From positions 155,421,436 to 155,485,435 of the forward strand of contig NC_134087.1 of assembly GCF_000715075.1 (NCBI RefSeq): a stretch of DNA of 64,000 bases, read 5' to 3'. A program made the translations under genes and the position numbers. A model generated the notes under the pieces. That model made no database searches, was not told the DNA's origin, and saw only the letters and a program-made list of their open reading frames with translations. This document shows, piece after piece, positions 22,994 to 35,629 of the stretch; the first letter of the stretch is position 1, and the number at the start of each line of letters is the position of its first letter. The DNA comes from Nicotiana tabacum (lineage: Eukaryota > Streptophyta > Magnoliopsida > Solanales > Solanaceae).

Positions 22994-25049
22994 CTATGAA
23001 CACATTAAAGTTTTAAATTTGGGTGCCCGCGGGGCGTCATTCGGCCTCACCGCGGGTTTAGGTGTAAGGTCCCTTTCCAGCTGTTCCAATTCATACATAA
23101 TTTGCTTCACAAATATCATCACAGTCGAGAAGAAAGTAGTGCGGGTCATGTTTTCACACACCCGGTATTTCCTGGTAATAGCATGAGCAATAGTCAAAAT
23201 TTTGTCCCTGGTTCGGTCTTTCTCTAGGAGTAGGTGTTCTATCTGATCCCCTCTAGCCTTCAAAACCCGAGAATCATGCAGATGTCATTTCTGTAACTGC
23301 TGTATTTCATCTTCCATCGAGGCCATTAGATTATAGCAGTGTTTACTTTCGGTTTCAAAAGCCTTGGCTTGTTTAGCCGCCTTGCTCTCTAGGGTGGTCA
23401 CCTTCCTTTTTAGACTGACAATGGTCTTTTCATAATCTTTCCTTGCCTGCTGTAAGTACTATGTGCGCTCTTTTATTCTTTTTGCCCATTGTGCCTGGAG
23501 TGATGCTATGGTACCCTCAGATTGCTTCAAATCATTTCGGCACTCACTGATTTCTTTTTCAACCCTTTTATTAACCGCTCATCCGATCGACTCCTTTGTT
23601 GGTTGTCAGCATCTATCCTCATTTGTCGGATTTGGGCTTTCAGCGCCTCATTTTCTTGGGCCAATTTGTTCTTTTCTCCCTGATCGGCGTCAACTTGCAG
23701 ATTATTTTCAAATTCTAGGTCTCTAATCTGTTGCTTCAGCTTGCCTATTTCTGCCCTGTAACTCTCTTCTTTAGCCAACCAATCCCACTGTTCTTGCGAT
23801 GCCTTGACGAACTCCTGGAGATGGGGTCTTTTGGCCGGTCTCACAAACTCGTTTTCTCTCCTAAACCAAGCAAGGTATCCCGGCAAAACTTCACCCTTGG
23901 ACCGATCACGTACACATGTATTTGCTGTTAAGTATTGACACTCACTCCAAATTTGTCGGACTGCTGCTTCATGAAATTGTCCGTTGGGCCCGATCTCGAC
24001 TACTTGGCCACTAAGATCTTCATCTTTCGGAACTATTTGGCATCTCCCCAACTTCCTCAAAACTCGATAAGGGGCATAGGGCTCGATACTCCTGAGCCCC
24101 ATCAAAAGGAAATGGGGTCCAGTGGCTGGCATATATATGATTTCATCCGCAGGTAGCCATCCAAATGTCCACTCTATTTGGCTGGCAGTGACAGAACGGA
24201 GGCGTGCTATCCATTCTGTGACCCCTTCTGGTAAGCTGATTCCGTCAACCCTCGTAGGAAATTCCTCTATGCACGTTTTCTCCGTCGACCCATAACTCAT
24301 AAATTGAGGATAACGACATAGGTGTTCGATCATCCACATCTGCAACAATGCGTTGCACCCCTCAAAAAAGTCTCCCCCGGCTTTGCAGGCTGTGAGAGCG
24401 CGGAAGATTTCAGCTACTATCATGGGTGCGAGGGTGCTGTTGGCCTGAGTAAGTAAAGTGCTGACAACCCCAGATACTCGTATGTCAATGTTCCCGTCTT
24501 TTCTAGGATACACCAGGAGTCCCAAAAAGGCTACCATGAATGCAAAACACCTATGTTCTTCCCACTTAAGGCGGTTTCCTTTGCTACAAATTTTGTTTTC
24601 CTGCTTGTTGAACCCCCCTATGTGGCCATATCTGTTGTATATAAACCGCAAAGTACAAAAACCAGCTGCCAAGTCTGGATTGTGGACCCCCTACTTATTT
24701 TCAAAGAGTCTAGGAACCTGTGTACGGCTACGGCCCTTGGAGCAATCAGGTACTGGTGTCTCAGAGGAACCTTGGGACCCCCGATGTATCCGGCTATTTC
24801 TTCCAATGTTGGGGTAAGTTCAAAATCTGAGAAATGAAATACATTGTGAGCCGGGTCCCAGAATGCGACCAAGGCCTTTATGATATCCCCCCTAGGATTA
24901 ATCTTCAGCAACCCAGTGAGGCCTCCCAGGTATAGATTGACTGTGTCGCGCCCTGATTCGCCCAAGTCATCCCACCACATGTGCAACTCCAAAGGGATCT
25001 TGTTCACAATTGTTACGTGCAAATTCTGACTTGTGCTCATTCTGCACAT
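22994..25049 (-). pseudogene. Tat-1 ORF1 (extra ORF upstream of gag, DUF7745-like)
   Basis: Starts at 25,049, or at the second Met at 25,040 (MSTSQN). The N-terminal block has MWWDDLG, FWDPAHNVFHFSDFE and TPTLEEIAGYIG, which I recall from plant DUF7745/plant-mobile-domain-like proteins. The middle block has IEWTFGWLPADEIIYMP. The C-terminal third is Glu/Lys/Leu-rich coiled coil (about 23,530-23,800), followed by a short tail ending near 22,994. A frameshift near 24,665 and stops between 23,263 and 23,527 break it. The function is unknown; position and architecture match the ORF1 of Ogre elements. Tat-2 has a clearly diverged homologue. Confidence 0.8.
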
Positions 25050-26180
25050 TTATTAGGGTGGTTAAGCAAAAATCACGATTCAATTGACTCAAAGATAACA
25101 TGGACACTTTTCTCTTCTTTTTTTCATTTAAAATAAGACCCGGTTTTGCCAATACGGCCTTTCAGCACCTCGGGGTTGAAGATTTTAAGGCTGTGTCGGC
25201 TAACCGGTGAAAGCCTAAAAAAATGACCGCATGCGGCTATTCTTGCAAAAATGGCCTTCCGGCGCCCTTTTAGGGACATTCGGCTATTTCTAGCAAGAAT
25301 GACATCACTCTAATTATTTTCAAATAAATTTTTTGTTCTTTTGGCTAATTTCGCAAAAAGTGAAGTTGGACCCGATGAGGGTTGCCTACGTATCTCACAC
25401 CCTGTGAGAATCAAACTGACGTAGTTCGGGCTGATAAAACAAACTTCTTTTGAAAACCAAACTCTTTTCATTGGCGAATAAAACTATATTTTTTCCTCTT
25501 TTTTTTTTTCATTTTCTCAAAAATTCGGCAGAGTTTCGACACTATTTGGACATTGTTTTTTTTCAAAACAAGCGATTAACTCTTTTTAACCTTCGTACCT
25601 CTATCTCTCTTTCCTCAAAATATAAAAAACCGGTCAGCATGCAAGTCCGAAGCAAACAAATGCACAAGTAGCAAGTAAGATGTATCAGGATGGTCTTTTG
25701 TCATTTTTGGTACACCTGTCCTAGACAGACCCAACCCTTGTGTTGAGCCTCCAAAGTCAAATGTACGTGATGCAAACAAATGTTCCTACTAGGGATCCGA
25801 CATGAAGCTAAGTTATTCTAGGTTCATAACCTGGGTATTTGTTCTAGACTGTATACTCGAGCGGACAACTCGAGTCGAGGAGGGGGCTACGTACCGGGAA
25901 CCAAAAGGCCATCCGCTTAGTAACTTGTCCGAGCCTCTTTCTTATTTCAAGGTATGACACTAATAGAAAAGAGAGTCTCGACCAGCGAGCACATCCCCGA
26001 AGATGAAAAGAGAAGGACTTCGTAGCAGTTTATATGCAGTTCAGATAATATCAAAGCGGTAAAAAGCATCACTTAGCACATTAGGCCCAAACATGTAAAA
26101 AAAATCAGATAAAGCAAGCCAGTTATAACAATTATTTAAAGCTCGAATTCTGAACCCTGAACCAGAAATTCCGGTGTTAT
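25050..26180 (-). other. Tat-1 5' leader
   Basis: Noncoding sequence between primer site and ORF1. It contains stem-loop copy a and a block at about 25,680-25,900 (including ACACCTGTCCTAGACAGACC). That block is strongly conserved in the Tat-2 leader (about 49,460-49,680) although the adjacent LTRs differ greatly. The conserved block could be a packaging or dimerisation signal (inference). Confidence 0.6.
25380..25430 (-). ncRNA. Recurring stem-loop, copy a of Tat-1 (leader, before ORF1)
   Basis: On the minus strand: GAACTACGT, then AGTTTGAT, a perfect inner stem TCTCACA/TGTGAGA around GGG, then TACGTAGGCAACC. The outer stem CTACGT/ACGTAG is perfect. It lies about 340 bases upstream of the ORF1 start. 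Confidence 0.65.
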
Positions 26181-26197
26181 CCCCAGCAGAGTCGCCA
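26181..26197 (-). other. Tat-1 primer-binding site
   Basis: The minus strand reads TGGCGACTCTGCTGGGG four bases after the 5' LTR. It starts TGG as tRNA primers require. It resembles the tRNA-Arg-type sites reported for Tat/Ogre elements (from memory). The identical 17-mer occurs in Tat-2. Confidence 0.85.
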
Positions 26198-29100
26198 GAG
26201 CTGTCACACCTCCTTTTTTCACTTGCACCCGCAGGGGAGTAGGAGAGTTTTTCCAATTAAAGGACAATCAAAACGAGATTTATTATTTAATTCAGAGTCG
26301 CCACTTGGGATATTTATGGTGTCCCAAATCACCGGTTGAATCCCGAATCGAGGAAAAGATTGACTCTGTATTACAGTCCGCGAGCCAGAAATCCGGATAA
26401 GGAATTATGTTAACCCGGGAGAAGGTGTTAGGCATTCCCGAGTTCCGTGGTTCTAGCACGGTCGCTCAAATGTCATATTCGGCTTATTTATATGATTTTA
26501 ATACATGTTGAACCTATGTGCAAATTTTATCTTTTTACCGCTTTTATTATTATTATTATTTTTTTTTAACGAGAATTGCAACGTCGTGAAAACACATCTC
26601 GAACCACATCACATCAATACACCCGTGGTTATTAACACATTTCGACTCCGTTGAGATTTGGATTTGGGTCACATAAATGTGCACCCGAGTTTAAGAAAGT
26701 AAATTATTAAAAGCGCGTCTAAAATGACTAGCGCGTTGTTATCTTTGGGGAGGGCCGTGAAATTCACTAAACGGCCCATCCCGAATTCTAAATGATTCAT
26801 TTTTAACCATTTATTAAGGGCCCCGCAATTTATGTATTTTTGTTTGGTGAGGCTCGTCTCATTTATTATTTAAAAGGCAAAACCTAAAAGCGACTATGAT
26901 TTGCTATTTTTATTTTGTCTCTAAAAATTAAAGAAAAGGCCCTAATTAATTAACACGTCGACAACCTTACTATGAGGAAGGTTGCCTCCAACATTGGGCC
27001 TACAAGGACATTTGCAGCCCAACGAGCCCGGGGTTCGAGCCTAGACGAGAACATCGCAACACGAATCTGGGCAGCCCAATCAGCTACAAATGAATCGTCT
27101 GATGGCCCAGACCCAAACAGTACTTTATTTACATTATCAGTACTGAACTAGTACTCGATTAACTTGGCATTTTAAACTATTGGGATACGGAAGTGAACTA
27201 TATGAAATCCGAAACTATTTGAACTTGTTTTTACAATTATTGAAGCGAATCAATGCTTGAGAACTGTCATAATAAAAAAAATAAACTAACACTAACCACT
27301 TTAATGATTCACGGTTTTTTAATAGAGCTGCTGAAAGACACATTGAGACTAAAAACCATTCAAACCTATTTTATAACTACTGAACTAAAACATTCAAGGT
27401 AGGCCTTTTAACTAAGGTTCTAAAAGAACTACTGAAATCAAGTCACACAATACAGCCGTAGTAAACCATCCAGGGAAGTTTTGGCAGTCTACTACAATCC
27501 CTATACAGCCTGGTCATATTTAAATTACCTGTCGAGAATGAAACAAAATAGCCACTCCAAGTTCTATCTTATACTACGCTAAACAGATTCACAAAGGTCT
27601 TTAACACAAAATTTACTATGACTAGTCATGAACTACTCTGTACCATGAATTTGGCTACAACCAGTACCCAACAGGTGCAAGAACCAGCTAACAAGGAATT
27701 AACTACAATTGGTGATTTACTGGGAAAACCAATCCAAGAAAACTAAGCTATAATAGCCTATAATCCAGTTATTGCATAGCCCAGTTCAGTTCAGCCAACG
27801 AGACTATAAACATGAGTCTAAACATCCTTAATGAACAAAAATGTTCAAATATACAAATCAGAAACTGAATTAAATTAAAATCTTCAGGCTTCAATTACAA
27901 GTTCATCCTTTACATTTCAGCTTCACAATTATTGAAGTCAAGCTGTGTACCTGGGATTGGAACAGAAATAAAGTAGAAGAAAGATCAGCAGCAGCAGTAA
28001 TACGAACAGCAATACAACAGCAGTTCACAGCAGCAATTTGACGTTCCAGACAGCCACAAACAGACTCAACCGAGCTTGAGTCAAGCCCAGATTCTACTAC
28101 AAAAACTGATCTTTTAAACTCTCAAAACCTGACTTTAAGCTTTCGAAATTAGTTCCAAAACTGACTGCCTTTCAAAAGAACTCTCAAAACTCTGAAACTC
28201 TCTCCACTGATCAAAAGACAGACCCTCTCCAAGACCAAAAAAGGACCCCCCTCAACTCTGTCCAAAATCTCCCACTTATACCCAAACAACTGACCTTGCC
28301 AGCTCTCAAGAGCACTCAGGCAGAATTAAGAAACTAATTCTGCCCATGATCTTCTTTTAATTCCACTAGAGTATGTTTTTCCTCATTATCCCTTGTCCTT
28401 TCCTTATTTAATGTTCAAACAAGCATGGGCAACATATTTTAATCAATCCCTTTTAAGCCTTCCCCTACTATTATGTTTTGTTCCCCATTAGCACTTAAAC
28501 AAATGCATTAATTTAATGTTACCTTAGCACTTACTGGACAGAACACTTAAACCAAACACTTTTAAACTTTTAAGTCCCAAATTATCCCCTTAAACCCCTG
28601 TGATTACTATCCTACCCCAATCACTTTAAACCTGTATGAAACCTCAGCTATAGCCAATTTAAGCCTATCAATTGACTAATTAGATACATGAAACTAACTC
28701 TCAATCAACAACATTAGGACAATTCAACAAAGGTTAGATTCATATCAGAACAAGCTCAGCAGAACAAACAAGCAGATTCGAATCATTAAACTTAATCATC
28801 AATTGAACTCAAATCAAATCCAACAGCATTTCAACCAAGATGGGGATTCAATGATTCAGGACAATGGTCAGACTGGACTATTAAGGTCAAGAAATTGATT
28901 CACATAGATGCATGAGAGTAAGCTATCTATATTCGGAACAAATATAACTCTAAATTAACCTCGAACAAAATGCTGGAACAACAAGTATACTGGCTATGAG
29001 CCCTGAGGCTGAAAATACAAAGGTCGGAGGATAAAACAACAACCAATAACTTGAGGAGAACAACTGAACTACAGACATGAACGGGTCAATCGACGAGACC

Positions 29101-29804
29101 ATTTAATTGATTCAACACATGCCAATCGACCAAGATGAGAAAAACTGGACCGGAAAAAGGTCCGAAAGAGGAGGAGGATTAATTGACCTAAATGACGAAC
29201 TAATCAGTCAGAAATAAAACAACAACAAAAGAAAAAGGCAAACAAAAGAAATACCTCGAAACTTCAGACCAAACCCCATCTGTTTTAGTCTGAACTTCGT
29301 CTTGAAACTTTGAAGCCAAAACGGACCTTAATCGAGTGTTCTCGACTGAGAACGCTCGACTAAAGTCGGTTAAGACCTCAAATCTCCCCTTTACTCGGAC
29401 AGGTTCCAGGTTTCGGCTCTCTAGGGTCCTTCAATAGATTTAAAATTTTCCCAGTTCTAGCAAGATTCAAGCCAAAGTAGGGGTGGTTTGGGAATGAGGG
29501 AGGTCAGGTGGAGCTGAGGTGTGAACTTGGGACTGGTTGGGTAGGTTTAGGGTTTTGCTCGAATCTTCGATTGAAGATTCGAAACAAACCGGGATGATTC
29601 GAGGTTAAAGGGGTAGGGATTTGTGTTGAGGGTGGTTAGAAGGTTCAGGGGTGTGAATTTTGTGGTCACCGGCATCGTTGCCGCCGGGTTTACGGTGAAG
29701 GGATTTGGTGGCGGCTAGGGTTTTGAGGGGTCGTCTCTGAGGGGTCTGAGAGAGACGATGGGGTGAGGGGGGTTTGGTTTTGGGGGGGGGGGTATGGTTT
29801 GAAG

Positions 29805-29812
29805 TATATATA
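29805..29812 (-). promoter_or_regulatory. Candidate TATA box of Tat-1 LTR promoter
   Basis: TATATATA on the minus strand, in a GC-richer context, downstream of the U3 repeats. The counterpart is at 11,372-11,380. Tat-2 has a similar box at nearly the same distance from its LTR start. Confidence 0.5.
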
Positions 29813-29834
29813 TGAAGGGGCGGAATGAATCCAG

Positions 29835-30100
29835 GCCGCTCGATCTGATGAGATCAACGGCTTGGATCCATTCATTAATGGAAATGACGTCGCTTTATTT
29901 ACCTCGAGACCGGATCGGTCTTTAGACGGGAATGGGTCGGTGCATGGGGGCGATTTGCGGCTGTTGGATCAAATGAAATGAACGGCCTGGATCGACAGGC
30001 TTGAGACGACGTCGTTTCTTCGATGCTGGGGGTGGACTTGACCGTTTGATCTTAGGAGATCGACGGTTCAGATTGAACATGGCCATACGACGTCATTTGG
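29835..30100 (-). promoter_or_regulatory. Tat-1 U3 enhancer-like triple repeat
   Basis: Three diverged units (about 29,835-29,893, 29,959-30,017 and 30,041-30,100) share GATC..AGATC and ACGGCCTGGAT-like text, and each ends in an ACGTC core (tgacgtcgc, acgacgtcgtt, acgacgtcatt). Such cores bind plant bZIP factors. They lie 75-290 bases upstream of the TATA box on the minus strand. The 3' LTR has the same array at about 11,401-11,666. Confidence 0.6.
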
Positions 30101-30594
30101 TTGGCTTGGTCGATTGGGCCAGCTAAGGGTGATTTGGGCTGGTTTCTGGTGGGTTGGGTGTTTGGGCTTGGGAAATTAATTAAATTGGCCCAGATTTATT
30201 TCCTTCCTCTTTTCTTTTATTTTTTCCTAAATTATTTTCTAAAATTATAAACCAAGTTAACTTATTAAATTTAATTGTCTTCTAATAACAATTATCACAC
30301 CATTAAATACCAACTAAAATAAAATCGCACAGTTGGAGGTTAAATGCTAAAAAAAATGCCAAGTACATATTTTTTGTGACTTTCATTCTCGCAAATCCAA
30401 ATATTGTTTAATTAATTCCTACTTATAAAATTAAATCCTAAATGCACATGCAACACATATTTTTTTGTATTTTTCTTAATTAACGTAAATATAAACATGC
30501 ACAGACAAGTACAAATAAATCACAAGCAACACAAAATTATTTTATTTTGAATTTTTGGGAGTAGTTCTTGTAGGGCAAAAATCACGTGCTCACA

Positions 30595-30599
30595 CTATC
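30595..30599. repeat. Target-site duplication of Tat-1, right copy (ctatc)
   Basis: Identical to 7,782-7,786. Athila coding sequence resumes directly after it with the RT N-terminal region. Confidence 0.95.
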
Positions 30600-32081
30600 C
30601 GAGATGGGATACACAACCCCTGCATCTAGCCACTTGATAACTTCCTTCTTGAGGACCTGTTGTATTCGTTCAACCTCCTTTGATATTCCACGGAGGGCTT
30701 GGCATCATCCTCAAGTATAATATTGTGCATGCAAAAGGCGGGGCTTATCCCCCGAATGTCAGCTAAAGTCCATCCAATTGCCCTCTTCCTTCTTTGAAGC
30801 ACCTCAAGAGTGGCATCTACCTGCACGTTAGTAAGGCAAGAAGAAAGAATAACAGGTAAAATTGAACAAGGGCCCAAGAATTCATACCTGAGGTGTGGAA
30901 GTAAAGGCTTCAACTCCAACACGAGAGGTTCCTCGATGGAGGGCTTTGGTGGTAGAGTCTTTCTGTTCTCAAGATCCAAGGAGAGTTTACGGGGCTCATA
31001 GGAGTAAGAACCCATTCCGTGTAAGTCATTGACACACTCTACCCGGTCTTCATCCTCGGTCACATCATAGTTCAACAATGCCGCTTCCAAAGGATCCTAC
31101 ACATTGATCATGGCACTCGTGTCATCAACTATCACCTCCGTCACATGATCCACAAAAGAACAAACCTTAGTACTATTCGGTTGCCTCATTGATTTACACA
31201 CATGGAAGACAACTTTTTCGTCACTCATCCGGAAGGCAAGCTTCCCTGCTTCCACATCAACCAATGCCTTCCCTGTTGCAAGGAAAGGTCTTTCCAATAT
31301 TATCAACACCTCATAGTCGACTTCGCAGTCCAAAATCACAAATAGCAGGCAAAATAAACTTGTCCACCCAGACAAGAACATCATCAATAATACCAAACGG
31401 TCTCTTCATTGTTCTATCGGCCATTTGCAATCTCATGGAGGTAGCTCTCGATTGACCAATACCCAAAGTTCTGAACATGGAGTAAGGCATCAAATTTATA
31501 CTAGCTCCCAAATCACACAATGCCTTTGCAAAATCCGCACTCTCAATGGTATATGTAATGGTAAATACACCGGGATCTTCAAGCTTTGGAGCCATCGAGT
31601 GCACAATAGCACTCAATTGATGAGTCATTTTGATGGTCTCAGAATCCATAGATCTCTTTTTAGTTACCAGGTCTTTCATAAACTTGGCGTATCCCAGCAT
31701 TTGCTCAAGAGCTTCCACCAAGGACACATTGATCGACAAACTTTTCATCATCTCAATAAACTTCTTGAACTGGTTTTTACTTTTCTGCTTTTCAAGTCTT
31801 TGAGGGTAAGGTGGAGGAGGCCTTGGCAAAGGAGCTTTGGCTTTAGGCATAACCATTTTCGGTATGTTTATAACGTGTTCCCTAGACGGGTTCACGTCAT
31901 TTTGAGTCTCCTCCTCAATATCCTGAATATCAATTCTCACCTCACCATCCAACTTCTCTTCACTCACTTGCCCAACAACTATAGAATCATCATCATTTTG
32001 CACTTCAACATCATCACTCACAACTTGCTTTTGCTTGGAGGTACTTGCTTCACCACCTCTACCGCTCCTAGTGGTCACCGC
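30600..32081 (-). pseudogene. Athila gag C-terminus, protease and start of RT
   Basis: Reading leftward from Tat-2: TTRSGRGGEAST at the gag/pro junction, acidic linker, Pro-rich PRPPPPYPQRL, a helical region, then the aspartic protease with CDLGASINLMPYSMF (about 31,500). The frame shifts near 31,330 and continues with LERPFLATGKALVDV (31,097-31,396). After a stop comes the pro-RT linker (30,626-31,090) with AIGWTLADIRGISP and EDDAKPSVE. A further frameshift occurs near 30,680. It rejoins gag at 53,409 and RT at 7,781 across the two Tat elements, which confirms a single interrupted Athila copy. Confidence 0.88.
32077..32081. repeat. Target-site duplication of Tat-2, left copy (accgc)
   Basis: accgc directly before TGTCACACC; repeated at 53,409-53,413 after the other LTR. 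Confidence 0.95.
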
Positions 32082-35000
32082 TGTCACACCTCCTTTTTAC
32101 ACACCCGAGGGGTATATGGGAAGTTTTTTCAATTTAAGTGACATTATTCGAAATGAGATTATTTTATTTATTTTCAAGTCGCCACTTGGGATAATTTTAT
32201 AGTGTCCCAAGTCACCGATTTAAAATCCCAAGTCGAGGAAGTTTGACTTTCCTTTTGAAGTTTGCGAACCAGAAATTCTGAATAAGGAATTCTGTTAACC
32301 CGAGGGAAGATGTTAGGCACCCCCGGTTTCCGTGGTTCTAGCACGGTCTCTTAGCAATTTATACTTAGCTTAAATTATTTAACTACTCATTTTTAAGACC
32401 TATGTGCGATAATCTTTTTACCGCTTTTAAATTACTTGAATTATTGGTAATCAAAGAATTGAGTTACGCGTACGTATACTCTTTTATTTTGGCGCGTTAA
32501 AAATCATGTCACGTGAATGTGTCGACAATTAATTAACGCTTTATTAATAAGTAAAGAAAAATTTGATCGAAGTTGCGTGAACGCATACCTCGATTTTTTT
32601 TAGAACGGAATTCATAATTATGTTACGCGCACGTATACATAATCACAATAATATATTAAATCGCCTTTTCATTATTGTCGTTAGGACCAATTCAATCCTA
32701 ATACAAAATACTATTCTAAAATAAGGAAAGAATTACCTAAATTTCTGGGTAATCAAAAGTTGTGCACACGGAATTAAGTATATTATATTATACCACGAAA
32801 AGGACATGTAACAAACAAATAAAAAAGAAACACGGCTCTAATATGATTCAACAATTGTATCATATCATAAAATGGTTAGGCACTATGAAAATAAGGCATT
32901 ATTTGGTGTTTTAACTAACACAATAAAACGATATAAATGTTAGTACTATAAATTTGCTTTCTTCTTTTTTATTCTAAAAAAAATCAAAACTAAAAGCAGA
33001 GACCCACTTTCAAAAGTAGGAGCAATCAATGAATAAAAAAAAAAATACTTTCTACTGATTTGCAAATCATATTACAAATATTACAAGGTGAAATGAAAGC
33101 ATTATGTGTATAGGACCACAACAGCACCTGACATGGAGTATAATAGTCAAATGCAAAAGCAAAAGCAAAAGCAAAAGGTGCTATTGTTTTAGCCGTTTTT
33201 AATATTTCGGGAAAAATTCAAAATTATTTAAAACACATCGTAAGCAACGCTACATAAATGCACCAGCGGTTCGCAACACATTTTATCTAACGTTGTTGAG
33301 ATTTGGATTTGGGTCACATAAATGCGCACCCGAGTTTAGGAAGGAAAATTATTAAAATAACGCGTCTAAAGCCACTACACACTTTCAACTTTGCGAGGGC
33401 CATGAAAAAATTCGCTAAATGATGGGCCTCAATTTCTAAGGATAAAAATATTAATTAAGCGAGGGCCACGGGTTATGATTGAAAATTATATTTTATGTAC
33501 TAAATAATAAAAAAAAATCTATGCATGTAGCTTCTTAAATGTTCCATCCACAAGCAGTAGATATTTTCCAAAATTTTCTCATATATATCCTTGTAAAGCT
33601 AATAATCATTAGTATTATTATTATCCAATCATCATTCAATATTTATGCTTTCATAAAGCAAAAACCAAAACCAGTAACGAAAACACTTTCCATGCAAATC
33701 CAATTTTATAAATTGTTGTAAGACAATATCCATTTTTTGCCTACTTTTAGTTCGTTTCCAATGTATACTATCATAACAAAAGACCAACTGAAAAACATTA
33801 CTTAACAACCATTTAGCAATAGAAAACGTTACACAGAATGTCTCCCATGATTATGCACCCAATGTCATGCCCTCAGAATATGAAGCTAGAATAACTACTG
33901 GTCTAACTGTTCGATGAGTTCTTGACTTTTAACAATGAAGTCTTCACTGCTCACATAAACAACACACAAACTATATAAAAAAAACTCCAAATAAGATAAA
34001 CTAACAGAATATAATGCTAATTAACAGCAATTCAAACTCAACAAATTAAGCCTACATGAACTTATATTAGAGCCAACGACTTATAGCATCCAACAAAATA
34101 AATGACTAATGAAGCATGATATAACTTGTTAAATCAATTCGCTTGCAAATATGCCGAACTAGTCACGAACATAAAAACATGAGAAGGGAAGAAAGTGATT
34201 GAAACAGACCTTTTAATAGTTGAAATATAATCTTCAATACATAAGGGGTAACGAACTGCTAAGCTCTCGCACAAACAGACCACGACCGAGACCCAAACAG
34301 AGAAGCTCGACGCCGACCCCGAACTCAGCTCTCGGAGTTGCTGCGTTTTTGCTATTTATTTTTAGCTGGATATGGTGGAAGATAGGAGGATTTCATGGTG
34401 TCATTTGGGAGGGGAAACAACGGCTAAAGAAGGAGTAGTTGCTATTTTTAGGCTTACAAATCCAAACAGAGATGTGAGGAAAAAGTCCCCTTGTGATGGA
34501 AATGGCACCCAGATTTTTTAAATGTATTTGTTGTGTGTTTGTGAAGTTTTGTATGAGTGAGTCTAGGTGTAAATGAAATAAAGAAAGTTCTATCTAATCA
34601 AGATTGAAGAAGAGCCGAAAGAAGATGATGGGAGGGGATCGACATTATTTTTTGTCATTCGCCAGAGAGCGTCGTTGCTCTTTTTTTTGGAAGGGAATGG
34701 GTCTCAAATCTGATATCCTCTCTTCTTTCCAAATGTAAGTGGATTATATATATAATGTGTGCAGATGGATTTTGATTATGTTGGAAAAGAAGATTTGTGT
34801 GGGCTCATGCGTTGAAAAAGTGTCAAACAAAAATTGGTGGGTGTCATTTTTAAATCGTGAGTATGCACTATAATGTGAAAGAATGGAGTGTGAGTTTGAG
34901 GGCATTGAATTGAATAGGGTGTGAGTGTGAAGTCATTGAATTGAATGGAGTGTGCAAATGGTGAGATGATGAATGTGGGTGGTCTAATATTAGAGTGAAT

Positions 35001-35496
35001 TTGCAAGAATGTGTACTGTGTATGCTTTTTCTTAAAAAAATAACGTGAGGTTCCAGAAGTTTGTTAAAGAAAAAGAACAAAATTAAAATAAAAAAAAACT
35101 AACGGGACCTTTGTTTCTTGAACTTGGCAGGAGAAAATTTTGAAATATCAAAATATAACTAGTTAATTAAATTAAAAGAAAATAACACATAAACTTTGCA
35201 CGGTAACGAAATGTTTTTGAGAAAAGCAAAAATACTATGTATTAACCACTTATACTACGTACATCTTAATTTAAACCCATGTGACATTTTCTTTTGTCTA
35301 TTTTTTTCAATTTTATCAAAGTTAAGATAAACTAAAATTAACTAATAATGGAAAGTATTTTTTTTAATTATTATTTCTAAGAGAAAATAAAGTGAAATAG
35401 TCAAAATGAGTTGAAATAGCTATATTATGCTTAAATTAAATATTTACATGCTAAAATATAAAAATATTGGGGAGGGCCAAAAATCACATGTCTACA
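32082..35496 (-). repeat. Tat-2 3' LTR
   Basis: Begins TGTCACACCTCC and ends ATGTCTACA in plus orientation. Equal in length to 49,994-53,408, with scattered substitutions. The first 300 bases resemble the matching end of the Tat-1 LTR; the rest is only distantly related. TATA candidate at 34,745-34,754. Confidence 0.95.
34881..34961 (-). promoter_or_regulatory. 31-bp repeats in Tat-2 U3
   Basis: Units starting GAATGGAGTGTGAG and ending CATTGAATT lie at 34,881-34,911 and 34,912-34,942, with a partial third copy. They are 130-210 bases upstream of the TATA candidate on the minus strand. The copy in the 5' LTR is at about 52,792-52,870. They occupy the place taken by the different triple repeat in Tat-1. 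Confidence 0.55.
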
Positions 35497-35509
35497 GCTG
35501 CCCCTCTTT
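35497..35509 (-). other. Tat-2 polypurine tract
   Basis: The minus strand reads AAAGAGGGGCAGC against the LTR end, nearly the same as in Tat-1. Confidence 0.85.
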
Positions 35510-35629
35510 GACTGGAAACGCGAAGAATTTTCAGACAAAGAATGACTAGACAGGTTTTTTGACCCGACCCTTATTTGGAGGGACTAAAACTAAGAGAAAA
35601 TGGAAATACGACCGAGCATTGGTATCTGA

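Larger units (their letters stand above)
7787..30594 (-). mobile_element. Tat-1: complete Tat/Ogre-like Ty3/gypsy retrotransposon (22.8 kb)
   Basis: Two LTRs of about 4.4 kb with TG..CA ends flank an internal region containing primer site, ORF1, gag, protease, RT, two RNase H domains, integrase and polypurine tract, all on the minus strand. The flanking ctatc duplication is exact. Extra ORF1 upstream of gag, very long LTRs, a possible intron between protease and RT, and a second RNase H before integrase match the Tat/Ogre group (family knowledge). By eye the LTRs differ by a few percent, so insertion is fairly recent but not new. It sits in the Athila pol gene. Confidence 0.95.
26202..30594 (-). 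repeat. Tat-1 5' LTR
   Basis: 4,393 bp, the partner of 7,787-12,170. On the minus strand it begins TGTGAGCACGTG and ends GGAGGTGTGACA. A TATATATA box at 29,805-29,812 lies about 780 bases into the LTR. Three related U3 repeats, each with a TGACGTC/GACGTC-type motif, lie upstream of it. The last 300 bases in sense direction carry hairpins shared with the Tat-2 LTR. Confidence 0.95.

Noticed and set aside
22994..25049. Host gene encoding a DUF7745 or plant-mobile-domain protein
   Set aside because: It lies between primer site and gag of Tat-1 on the element's coding strand, with a homologue at the same place in Tat-2, so it belongs to the retrotransposon.
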